In this document: piece after piece, positions 7,823-15,475 of the stretch
How the letters are laid out: each line of letters opens with the position of its first letter
Numbering within the stretch: position 1 is the stretch's first letter
Source of the DNA: GCA-2697345 sp049602715
Lineage (GTDB): Bacteria; Pseudomonadota; Alphaproteobacteria; Rhodobacterales; Rhodobacteraceae
Direction: 5' to 3'
DNA length: 23,018 nucleotides
Assembly (NCBI GenBank): GCA_049602715.1
Contig: JBMYRX010000033.1
Coordinates: 1 to 23,018 of the forward strand
The notes under the pieces: model-generated
The model's input: the letters and a program-made list of their open reading frames with translations, nothing else
Database searches by the model: none
Told to the model about the DNA's origin: nothing
Translations under genes and position numbers: made by a program

Positions 7823-9103
7823 CTAGTTAGGTTTAAGAATTGAGGTTCCTGCATAAATTCCTGACTCACTAAGATGCTCTTCAATTCTAATAAGTTGATT
7901 GTATTTTGCTAACCGATCGCTTCTAGCTAAGGATCCAGTCTTTATTTGGCCACAGTTGGTAGCAACGGCTAAATCAGCGATTGTCGTGTCTTCTGTTTCA
8001 CCAGATCGATGACTCATTATATTTGTGTAGCCAGCTTCTTTTGCTATTTGCATGGCATACAATGTTTCCGTAAGTGTCCCAATTTGGTTTACCTTTACTA
8101 ACATGGAGTTTGCACAGCTCTTATTGATTCCAGTTTTTAATCTTGATGCATTAGTAACGAATAAGTCATCTCCAACAAGTTGAACTTTATGCCCCAGTTC
8201 TGAAGTCAATTTCGTCCATCCCTCCCAATCATCTTCGGCGCACCCATCTTCAATGCTTATGATTGGATAATCTTTGGTAAGGGAAACAAGATATTCAACA
8301 TTTTGATCTATTGTCAGAGAAATACCCTCACCTTTCAAAGTATATTTATTTTTATTAAAATACTCCGTAGCGGCGCAATCAATAGATAAAAAAACATCTT
8401 TTCCAGGGATGAAGCCACTGCTTTCGATTGCCTTTATAATAAGTTCTATTGCTTGACGGGTCGAATTAATATTTGGAGCAAAACCTCCCTCATCACCTAC
8501 ACCGGTCGATAAGCCTAAGGCTCTTAACTTGGATTGTAGGGTATGAAATATTTCTGCGCCAATTCGGATTGCTTCAGCAATAGATTTTGCCGAAACAGGC
8601 ATAATCATAAATTCTTGAATATCAATTTTATTGTCTGCATGTTCCCCTCCATTGATAATATTCATCATTGGTACAGGTAGTGTTATCGCATCTGTTCCGC
8701 CAATATATTTAAAGAGTGGAAGTCCCTTAAAATTAGATCCGGCATGAGCTACTGCAAGTGATACGCCTAGGGTTGAATTTGCGCCTAGATTATTTTTGTT
8801 CTTTGTGCCATCTAAAGCTATTAGTTTTTCGTCTATTTTTTTTTGGTTAAGGGAATCTTCACCTACTAGACAGTTAGCAATGTCGTTATTGATTTTATCA
8901 ACAGCTTTTAAAACACCTCTACCATGAAACCTTTTAGGATCGTTATCCCTTATCTCTACTGCTTCATGAGCACCTGTGGAGGCTCCAGATGGAACTGCTG
9001 CTCGACCTAGTATATTATCATTTAAGATTACGTCAACTTCGACAGTAGGGTTCCCGCGGCTATCAATAATTTCTCTGCCTTTAATGCTTGTAATAATACT
9101 CAC
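7823..9103 (-). CDS. eno: Enolase
   Basis: Interconverts 2-phosphoglycerate and phosphoenolpyruvate in glycolysis and gluconeogenesis; also commonly a degradosome partner. The 426-aa length is normal. Signature segments are GGEHADNKIDIQEFMIMP (about 151-168), the metal-binding D and E residues in SIDCAA and SIEDG, GDDLFVTN (about 312-319), the catalytic lysine in ANSMLVKVNQIGT, and SHRSGETEDT (about 369-378). The start is GTG at 9101-9103 with AGGAG six bases upstream. An ATG two bases earlier (9105-9107) is out of frame and only 2 bases from the same AGGAG, so it is not the start. Confidence 0.97.
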   Translation of the reverse strand: MSIITSIKGREIIDSRGNPTVEVDVILNDNILGRAAVPSGASTGAHEAVEIRDNDPKRFHGRGVLKAVDKINNDIANCLVGEDSLNQKKIDEKLIALDGTKNKNNLGANSTLGVSLAVAHAGSNFKGLPLFKYIGGTDAITLPVPMMNIINGGEHADNKIDIQEFMIMPVSAKSIAEAIRIGAEIFHTLQSKLRALGLSTGVGDEGGFAPNINSTRQAIELIIKAIESSGFIPGKDVFLSIDCAATEYFNKNKYTLKGEGISLTIDQNVEYLVSLTKDYPIISIEDGCAEDDWEGWTKLTSELGHKVQLVGDDLFVTNASRLKTGINKSCANSMLVKVNQIGTLTETLYAMQIAKEAGYTNIMSHRSGETEDTTIADLAVATNCGQIKTGSLARSDRLAKYNQLIRIEEHLSESGIYAGTSILKPN

Positions 9104-9409
9104 TCATCTCTCCTAACAGTTATTTCAGTCTATAGAAGTAATATTAAGTAGCCGCAATTGAGAATCCTATAAAATACTCTATTTATCCGTAGGCTATATT
9201 CACCTATTTTATAGCGTCTAAGATCAAGAGTGCATTATTAAACATTCTTGACTTGAGAGCATTTAACCCTCACTGGAGTGTAATCTTTATTATTTTTTGA
9301 CGTATTTAGAAATTTACCACCTTATAGGTATTTTTTAAAGAATGCCGAACTAAATGTTTAAAAAATATGATGAGTTATATGATGGTGTGATTTCTGAGTA
9401 GGATGTATT
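9104..9409. other. 306-base divergent intergenic region between eno and the DEAD-box gene
   Basis: The left part holds the candidate eno promoter. For the plus-strand helicase gene, TTGACG (9297-9302) with TTATAG (9322-9327, 19-base spacer) is a possible but weak promoter. A perfect -35 TTGACT (9248-9253) has no acceptable -10 at normal distance. A short ACCT/AGGT hairpin (9318-9328) is followed by six T, which could be a weak terminator or chance. I see no small gene or RNA motif that I can name. Confidence 0.5.
9129..9157 (-). promoter_or_regulatory. Candidate eno promoter
   Basis: On the minus strand TTGCGG (9152-9157) and TATAGA (9129-9134) are separated by exactly 17 bases. Transcription would begin near 9122, leaving a leader of about 20 bases with the AGGAG ribosome binding site. 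Both hexamers are close to the sigma-70 consensus, the best such pair in this intergenic region. Confidence 0.5.
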
Positions 9410-10690
9410 TTGGATAAATTTAGAAAGTTGGGTGTTAACGAAAAAATTATTGAAAATTTGAGAGCCAAAGGGATCTCCCAACCGACCCCGATCCAGCTAG
9501 AGGCTTTACCAGTTATATTTGAGGGTCGAGATGTCCTTGGATTGGCTCAAACGGGTACCGGAAAGACCGTCGCATTTGGAGTACCAATGCTTCAGAAATT
9601 GATGAGCTTTGGGTCTTCTCCACAATCCAAAGAAGTCAGGGCATTAATTCTTGTTCCGACCAGAGAGTTAGCGAAGCAAATAGTAGCAGCACTTCGTAGT
9701 TTTCAAGGTAATGGACATTTAAAAATAAATATGGTCGTTGGCGGCTTGTCAATTAATCCGCAAAAAGAGAGGTTATTCAAGGGTTCAGATATTGTTGTTG
9801 CCACTCCCGGAAGGCTCTTAGACTTACTATCACAAAGCGCCTTAAGTCTTAAAAAAACAGAATACTTAGTGCTCGATGAAGCTGATCAGATGCTGGATAT
9901 GGGCTTTATAAAACCTCTTGAAGAAATTGTTAAATTATTAGATTCTGAACGACAAACTTTACTGTTCTCCGCTACAATGCCTAAACTTATGGAAAAATTA
10001 GCTGCTGCATTTTTAAAACATCCTCGAAAAGTTCAAGTCTCTAATTCAGAGAAAGCAGTTGATAAAATTGACCAAAAGGTCTGTTATATCGCTAAGAGTG
10101 AAAAAAATAATCTACTGACCGAATATCTTTCTGCTAATAAAGATGATTTGACATTAGTTTTTATGCGTACAAAGAGCAGTGCAGAAAGGTTACTAAAGTC
10201 TCTCGATAAAAAAGGATTTTCCGTGGCCTCTATTCATGGAAATAAAAGCCAAAACCAGAGAGATACCGCTTTAAAGTTGTTTAAGACGGGTAAAGTAAAG
10301 GTTTTGGTAGCGACTGATGTTGCAGCAAGGGGTATTGATATCCCGGATGTATCCTTTGTTTTTAATTTTGATTTACCAAATGTGGCTGAAAACTATATCC
10401 ACAGGATTGGTCGAACTGCCAGAGCTGGTAAAACAGGAGTATCTATAACTTTCTGTGCCCCAGACGAGATGAATATGTTAAAATCAATTGAGAAACTAAC
10501 TAAGCAAGTAATTAAAGTTGAAAGCGGAGTTCGTTGGCTTGAAGAAGAAAAAGTAAAACCCACCAAAGAAAGAGATCTAAGTGGGAAAGAGCGTCCCAAA
10601 AATAAGTTTAGGCGTTTCAGATCTAAACCTAAAAGCGTTGGTCAAAATAAGAAACGTAATCGAGTACAAAGAAGAAGATCAAAATCCTAA
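9410..10690 (+). CDS. DEAD-box ATP-dependent RNA helicase, RhlE-like
   Basis: Unwinds RNA duplexes with ATP, in RNA decay or ribosome assembly. All family motifs are present in order: Q motif GISQPTPIQ (21-29), motif I AQTGTGKT (46-53), Ia PTRELA (83-88), TPGR (132-135), DEAD (156-159), SAT (187-189), TDVAARGID (about 303-311) and HRIGRTARAG (about 330-339). A lysine/arginine-rich tail of about 50 residues follows the core, as in RhlE proteins, and probably binds RNA. The start is TTG at 9410: the frame is closed by a stop five codons upstream with no other start, and AGGA lies six bases before it. The stop is 2 bases from the convergent selO stop. Confidence 0.93.
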   Translation: MDKFRKLGVNEKIIENLRAKGISQPTPIQLEALPVIFEGRDVLGLAQTGTGKTVAFGVPMLQKLMSFGSSPQSKEVRALILVPTRELAKQIVAALRSFQGNGHLKINMVVGGLSINPQKERLFKGSDIVVATPGRLLDLLSQSALSLKKTEYLVLDEADQMLDMGFIKPLEEIVKLLDSERQTLLFSATMPKLMEKLAAAFLKHPRKVQVSNSEKAVDKIDQKVCYIAKSEKNNLLTEYLSANKDDLTLVFMRTKSSAERLLKSLDKKGFSVASIHGNKSQNQRDTALKLFKTGKVKVLVATDVAARGIDIPDVSFVFNFDLPNVAENYIHRIGRTARAGKTGVSITFCAPDEMNMLKSIEKLTKQVIKVESGVRWLEEEKVKPTKERDLSGKERPKNKFRRFRSKPKSVGQNKKRNRVQRRRSKS

Positions 10691-10692
10691 TT

Positions 10693-12129
10693 TTATGTTC
10701 CACAAAATGTTTGTTTTATTAAATCCTCGTTTTTTGGAACTTGATAAAGATCTGAATGATCTTCTTGGTATTGGAATGGTGTCTCACTAACAATCAACAG
10801 GCGATGAAAAAGACTATAATCATTCATTAATGTAGTTTCTATAGCTTTCTCTACCAAATGATTTCTTGGAATAAATATTGGATTTGTTTGTAACATGGTT
10901 TGATGAGGTCTAATTTCACTTTCAATCCTAGTTTGCCATTTCTTTTTCCATTCATCTAATAGAATTGGCATTTTTTTTGAATGATAAGACTTAACTATTA
11001 ATGAATTAAGTTGTAAAAAAGTTTGGGTAAAATCAGCATTTGTAGTTGCCATTATACCTAAAAGTTCTTCAACTAGCTTTTTGTCATCTTTTTTAGGATT
11101 AGATATACCAATCTTTTTTAACGATAAACTATCCCATTTTTTACGAAAAGTTTTATCAAATTTACTAAGTATAGTTTCAGCCTTTTTTATAGCATCAGCC
11201 TGTATTGGATCGATAAGTGGTAATAGTGAAATTGCCAACCTTACTAAATTCCAGACTATGATTTTTGGTTGTTCGGTATATGAGTAGCGACTATTAATAT
11301 CAATGGATGAAAAAACTTTAGAAGGGGAATAAGAATCCATAAATGCGCAAGGCCCATAGTCGATCGTTAAACCGCCGACATGGGTGTTATCAGTGTTCAT
11401 CACGCCATGGATAAATCCAATACTCATCCATTTGGATACTAGTTCGGCTTGACTGTTTACCACAGCCTCTAGAAACCCACATGCATCTTTGGGATTGAGA
11501 TCTGGATAATGGATTTTTATGGCATACTTCAATAGTTCTGAAAGAGCCAGAATATCTTTTTGTGCAGAGAAATACTCAAAAGTGCCTATTCGTATCATGG
11601 AGGGTGCTGTTCGCGTTAAAATAGCTCCTGGTAAAGGTTTTTCTCTATAAACAGTTTCTCCCGTTAAAATAAAAGCCAAAGCGCGTGTAGTAGGGACGCC
11701 AAGCTTATTCATAGACTCACTAATAAGGTATTCACGTAAAACTGGTCCTAACCAAGCTCTACCATCTCCCATGCGAGAGTAAGGAGTAATTCCTGAGCCT
11801 TTTAACTGAATATCCCAGTATTTATTTTTACTTGATCGAATTTGGCCTATTAGATGCGCGCGACCATCTCCTAATCTTGGAGCCCACCCTCCAAATTGAT
11901 GACCCGCATATACTTGAGCAATTGGATCACATCCTTTCGGAAGTGCGTTGCCCGATAACATGGCTACTCCGTGGGATGATTCCAACCAATTAGGGTCTAT
12001 ACCGATTTCTGAAGCTAACTGCCTATTTGCCGTAATTAACTTTGGATCTCTAACGGGAGTAGGCATTGATTTAGAATAAAAACGAGTTGGTAACTTTATA
12101 TAAGTATTGTGAAAATTTGGTGAATTCAT
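10693..12129 (-). CDS. selO: Protein adenylyltransferase SelO (YdiU/UPF0061 family)
   Basis: Pseudokinase-fold enzyme that attaches AMP to Ser/Thr/Tyr of target proteins and is linked to redox stress. The 478-aa length equals that of the E. coli protein as I recall it. Visible blocks are YAGHQFGGWAPRLGDGRA (about 74-91), the nucleotide-binding K110 in QLKGSG, PYSRMGDGRAW (116-126), MNTDN (244-248) and the metal-binding DYGP (257-260). The penultimate-but-one residue is Cys476, the position of the selenocysteine of animal SelO. The cysteine that pairs with it in E. coli (Cys272) does not seem to be present; C261 is the nearest. The ATG overlaps the upstream hydrolase stop as ATGA, so it is the coupled last gene of its run. 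Confidence 0.93.
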   Translation of the reverse strand: MNSPNFHNTYIKLPTRFYSKSMPTPVRDPKLITANRQLASEIGIDPNWLESSHGVAMLSGNALPKGCDPIAQVYAGHQFGGWAPRLGDGRAHLIGQIRSSKNKYWDIQLKGSGITPYSRMGDGRAWLGPVLREYLISESMNKLGVPTTRALAFILTGETVYREKPLPGAILTRTAPSMIRIGTFEYFSAQKDILALSELLKYAIKIHYPDLNPKDACGFLEAVVNSQAELVSKWMSIGFIHGVMNTDNTHVGGLTIDYGPCAFMDSYSPSKVFSSIDINSRYSYTEQPKIIVWNLVRLAISLLPLIDPIQADAIKKAETILSKFDKTFRKKWDSLSLKKIGISNPKKDDKKLVEELLGIMATTNADFTQTFLQLNSLIVKSYHSKKMPILLDEWKKKWQTRIESEIRPHQTMLQTNPIFIPRNHLVEKAIETTLMNDYSLFHRLLIVSETPFQYQEDHSDLYQVPKNEDLIKQTFCGT

Positions 12130-13064
12130 AGTGTTGAAAGCCGTTCAGTTAATAATTTAAAAAAACGATCTGGGTCAAGATTACCAATAAACAATGCATT
12201 AGGCTTTCTGTCAGTTACCCGCCACCAATCTGCAACTGTCATTCCCCTTGTGAGATCAGATTCAGTTTCTATTTCTACATTAATATAGCGGCCAGAAAAT
12301 ATGGAAGGGTCGAGCAGATAAGCAATGACACAGGGATCATGCAAAGGCGCTCCGACTGATCCATATTTCTCTTTATCAAAACGTTCGAAAAAATTTGTCC
12401 ATTCTGAAACCGCCTTAGCAACGGGCGTTCCAATTTTTTTAAAAGCGTTCACTCTGTCTTCAGAAATAAGCGCTTTATGTGTTACATCGAGAGGTAGAAT
12501 TATAAGTTTTACGCCTGAATTGAAAACAATCTTTGCAGCTTCAGGATCTACATAAATATTAAACTCTGCGGAAGGAGTTATATTTCCTACTTCAAAGTAG
12601 GCCCCGCCCATTAGTATTATCTGTTTTATTTTAATAGCTATATCTGGCGCTTTTTCTAAGGCCATCGCTATATTCGTAAGAGGTCCCAGAGCGCATATCG
12701 TTATCGCATGTCTAGGATTTTCTCTAATAGTTTCAATTATAAAATCTACAGCATGACTCTCTTTGATAGGCATAGTTGGTTCTGGTAGAATTATACCATC
12801 TAGCCCTGTCTTCCCATGAACGTGTTCAGCAGTAACAAGATTTCGTTTCAACGGTTTTTCACAACCCTTGAAAATTGAAGTATTTTTCATTTTAGCTAAC
12901 TCACAAATAATTCTAGCGTTTTTGAGCGTTAAGTTCAAAGGAACGTTTCCGGCTACCGCAGTTAACCCTAAAAGATTAATTTCTTCGGGTGATGCTAAAG
13001 CCAGTAAAATTGCTACAGCATCGTCTTGGCCGGGGTCAGTATCTATGATTACATTTTCAGACAT
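12126..13064 (-). CDS. Nucleoside hydrolase (IunH/RihA-C family)
   Basis: Cleaves the N-glycosidic bond of ribonucleosides to free base and ribose, for salvage. The 312-aa protein has the calcium-binding N-terminal motif DTDPGQDDA (8-16), AVAGNVPL (about 37-44), the ICALGPLTNIA block (about 122-132), ILMGGAY and the segment GNITPSAEFNIYVDPEAA that lines the active site, and a C-terminal HDPC (about 241) carrying the catalytic-type histidine and last calcium ligand. I cannot tell purine, pyrimidine or mixed specificity. Its ATG overlaps the corC stop as TAATG and its stop overlaps selO as ATGA: tight translational coupling in the middle of a three-gene set. Confidence 0.92.
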   Translation of the reverse strand: MSENVIIDTDPGQDDAVAILLALASPEEINLLGLTAVAGNVPLNLTLKNARIICELAKMKNTSIFKGCEKPLKRNLVTAEHVHGKTGLDGIILPEPTMPIKESHAVDFIIETIRENPRHAITICALGPLTNIAMALEKAPDIAIKIKQIILMGGAYFEVGNITPSAEFNIYVDPEAAKIVFNSGVKLIILPLDVTHKALISEDRVNAFKKIGTPVAKAVSEWTNFFERFDKEKYGSVGAPLHDPCVIAYLLDPSIFSGRYINVEIETESDLTRGMTVADWWRVTDRKPNALFIGNLDPDRFFKLLTERLSTL

Positions 13065-14371
13065 TATAATTTGTTTATTTTAAGTTTTGTGAGCCGATTT
13101 GAGTCTTTTTCAATAACTTCGAAGCGGTATCCATCGAACGAAAATACTTGCCCTTTTGCCGGAATAGCTTGTGCTTCGTATATTAATAAACCTGCTATTG
13201 TATTGGCTTCCTCGTCAGATAAATTCCATTCCGCAATTCTATTTAAGTCTCTAATGGTCATTGAGCCTTCTACCGTATAACTCCCATCATTATTTGGTTT
13301 TAATGACTGACCATCATCGATATCATACTCATCTGAAATTTCGCCTACGATCTCCTCTAAGATATCCTCTAAAGTTATTAAACCTTGTAACGCTCCATAC
13401 TCATCTACTACTAAAGCAAAATGAGTTCGTTTTTTTAAAAATTGTCTCATTTGGTCGTCAAGAGTAGTGGTTTCCGGTACAAAATAGGGTTTTCTAATAA
13501 CTTTTGTGATTGAAAATTTGTTAAGAGAGCTATTCTCTTTTTGATTGACAATAAAACGCGTTTCTAATGTCCTTAACAAATCCTTTGTGTGCAGCACACC
13601 AATTATATTTTCTGGTTCTCCTTTGAAAACGGGAATCCTCGAATGTGAACTCTCTAAACATTGACTTATAATTTTTTTTGGTGGATCGCTTGCATTTATC
13701 ATTTCTATTTCTGACCGATGAAGCATAACTTCCTCTACGTTTCTTTCGTTGAGATCTAAAGCCCCTAACAATCGGTCACGATGTTCTTTTTCTACGATGC
13801 CCTCTTGTCGACCGAGTTCTAGTGCACCGACTATTTCTTCATGCACGGACAAGATATGAGTGTTGGGATCAGTCTTGACACCAAATAATCGTAGCAACTG
13901 ACGTACTAAACCTCGCAAGGCCATCACGATTGGTGAGAAAACCAAAACAAAAAAACTGATAGGAGTGGCCACACGGGATGCAGCTTTCTCAGCGTTTGTA
14001 ATTGCATAGGTTTTAGGCAATACTTCTGAAAAAACTAGAACTAATACAGTCATAACTACTGTAGCAATCAGTACGCCAGATTCTTTATAAATATTTGTAA
14101 ACATAGCAGTCGCTAAAGATGCGGCAAGTATGTTTACCAAGTTATTTCCCAATAAAACTGAGCCGATTAAGCGTTCGTTATCTTCTGTAATTTTTAGGGC
14201 CTTTTTTGCTCCAAGCTCACCTTTATCTGCCCTAGTTCTCAGTTTTGCTCTAGATGCAGCTGTCAGTGCTGTCTCAGAGCCAGAAAAAAAAGCGGATAAT
14301 AGCAATAGAAAAACTATGCTTACTCCTATAAATATAACATTTGATGTTATTGAAGATGTTATTTCGGTCAT
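13064..14371 (-). CDS. CNNM/CorC-family transporter with DUF21, CBS pair and CorC_HlyC domain
   Basis: Inner-membrane protein of the hemolysin-C/CorC group, linked to magnesium or cobalt efflux in bacteria. Residues about 13-155 form the DUF21 membrane domain with roughly four hydrophobic helices and the family motif SGSETALTAASRAKL (about 30-44). Two CBS motifs follow (about 205-265 and 290-340, ending ITLEDILEEIVGEI), then a CorC_HlyC domain (about 350-430). The 435-aa length is normal for the long form. The ATG at 14369-14371 has only a weak GGA about 11 bases upstream. It follows xerD after 141 AT-rich bases with a possible weak terminator, so it may have its own promoter. The older name hemolysin does not mean a toxin. 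Confidence 0.92.
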   Translation of the reverse strand: MTEITSSITSNVIFIGVSIVFLLLLSAFFSGSETALTAASRAKLRTRADKGELGAKKALKITEDNERLIGSVLLGNNLVNILAASLATAMFTNIYKESGVLIATVVMTVLVLVFSEVLPKTYAITNAEKAASRVATPISFFVLVFSPIVMALRGLVRQLLRLFGVKTDPNTHILSVHEEIVGALELGRQEGIVEKEHRDRLLGALDLNERNVEEVMLHRSEIEMINASDPPKKIISQCLESSHSRIPVFKGEPENIIGVLHTKDLLRTLETRFIVNQKENSSLNKFSITKVIRKPYFVPETTTLDDQMRQFLKKRTHFALVVDEYGALQGLITLEDILEEIVGEISDEYDIDDGQSLKPNNDGSYTVEGSMTIRDLNRIAEWNLSDEEANTIAGLLIYEAQAIPAKGQVFSFDGYRFEVIEKDSNRLTKLKINKL

Positions 14372-14450
14372 TTTGTTATTTTATCCATATGGTATTTTAC
14401 GTTTATTTTGATAATTAATTAAAAGATAATGTGTTATTTTAATATTTAAT

Positions 14451-14470
14451 AAAAAACTAGACTTTTAGTT
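14451..14470 (-). terminator. Weak terminator-like hairpin after xerD
   Basis: On the minus strand AACTA and TAGTT (14466-14470 and 14455-14459) form a 5-bp stem around a 6-base loop and are followed by a run of T. The stem has one G-C pair, so the structure would be marginal. It lies 43 bases past the xerD stop, before corC. Confidence 0.3.
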
Positions 14471-14512
14471 ATTAAAAGAAATTATTTTTGTATTGATGAC
14501 ATTTATACAAAT

Positions 14513-15475
14513 TTAATCAGATCGGACTATTACTTTTTTATTCTCTGATAATGGATGACTTTCAAATACTAGTGATTTAAGTCTCTCGTCCAATACATGC
14601 GTGTAAATTTCTGTTGTAGAAATATCTGAATGTCCGAGGATCGTTTGGATTGTCCTTAAATCTGCTCCGTTATTTAGTAAATGTGTCGCAAAGGCGTGCC
14701 TTAAAATATGAGGACTAACTTTATCAGTCGGAATCTGTGCCTTAAGTGCAATTTCTTTAACTAAGTTGTAGAATCGATGCCTAGTTAGATACCCTTTTTT
14801 ACTGTTAGAAAGAAACAAAAACTTTGAATCTAATCCTTTTCTTGTTTGATATAATTTGTTTATTTTATCTCGGATAGGCAGCCAATCTTTAATTAATTTT
14901 TGAGAAAGGGGGTTTAAAGGAACCATTCTTTCTTTCCTTCCTTTCCCTTTCACTAATATCATGTTTGGATCACCCAATACCGCAGATACTGGTAGACTTA
15001 CTAATTCAGTCACCCTCATACCTGTTGCATAGAGAATCTGCATCATACAGTTATTTCTAACTCGCTCGTTATGCGTTCGGCCTGTATTCCCAGCTAAGTC
15101 CAATAGTTTATTAACTTCCAATGTAGTTAAAGTTTTAGGTAATAGTTTTTGACGACCGGGAGTTTTTATTTTTAACGTTGGATTGGTGTTAATCCAGTTC
15201 TCATCATAGCAGAAACAGTAAAATTTTTTTATTGCTGATAACTTTCTTGCCCTTGTCGAAACGGCAAGCCCAACTTTACTACACGCTATAATATAATCCT
15301 CAATAGTTTCCCTTTTAGCTTCCAAAACAGTTTTTTTATTATCGTCTAGCCAAGAAATATAGTTAACCAGATCACGTCTATATGCAGATATAGTATTTTC
15401 AGCGGCATCAAATTCTGCAATTTGGGCGTCTAAGAATAAATTTAATATTTTATTTGTTTGTTTGTCTATTTCCAT
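14513..15475 (-). CDS. xerD: Tyrosine recombinase XerD
   Basis: Site-specific recombinase that with XerC resolves chromosome dimers at dif. The 320-aa protein has a SAM-like N-terminal domain (about 5-95) and a complete catalytic domain: R154 in TGMRVTEL, K178 in VKGKGRKERMVPL, H256 and R259 in HILRHAFATH, H282 in LGHSDISTTEIYTHV, and nucleophile Y291. Length and these motifs fit the housekeeping Xer proteins rather than phage integrases, and neighbours are core genes with no attachment sites. XerD is favoured over XerC from the alphaproteobacterial aroK/xerD neighbourhood as I recall it. The ATG lies inside the end of the upstream gene (10-base overlap) with a weak ribosome binding site, so coupling is likely. 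Confidence 0.85.
   Translation of the reverse strand: MEIDKQTNKILNLFLDAQIAEFDAAENTISAYRRDLVNYISWLDDNKKTVLEAKRETIEDYIIACSKVGLAVSTRARKLSAIKKFYCFCYDENWINTNPTLKIKTPGRQKLLPKTLTTLEVNKLLDLAGNTGRTHNERVRNNCMMQILYATGMRVTELVSLPVSAVLGDPNMILVKGKGRKERMVPLNPLSQKLIKDWLPIRDKINKLYQTRKGLDSKFLFLSNSKKGYLTRHRFYNLVKEIALKAQIPTDKVSPHILRHAFATHLLNNGADLRTIQTILGHSDISTTEIYTHVLDERLKSLVFESHPLSENKKVIVRSD

Noticed and set aside
9248..9290. TTGACT followed by an imperfect repeat resembling a MerR-family promoter
   Set aside because: No -10 hexamer lies 17-20 bases downstream, and the arms do not pair well; no MerR-type regulator gene is nearby.
13064..14371. Hemolysin toxin
   Set aside because: The name hemolysin C is historical; the DUF21-CBS-CorC layout is a membrane ion transporter.
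14513..15475. Tyrosine recombinase as sign of an integrated element
   Set aside because: Length, motifs and housekeeping neighbours fit XerD; there are no flanking direct repeats, no tRNA next to it and no phage genes.
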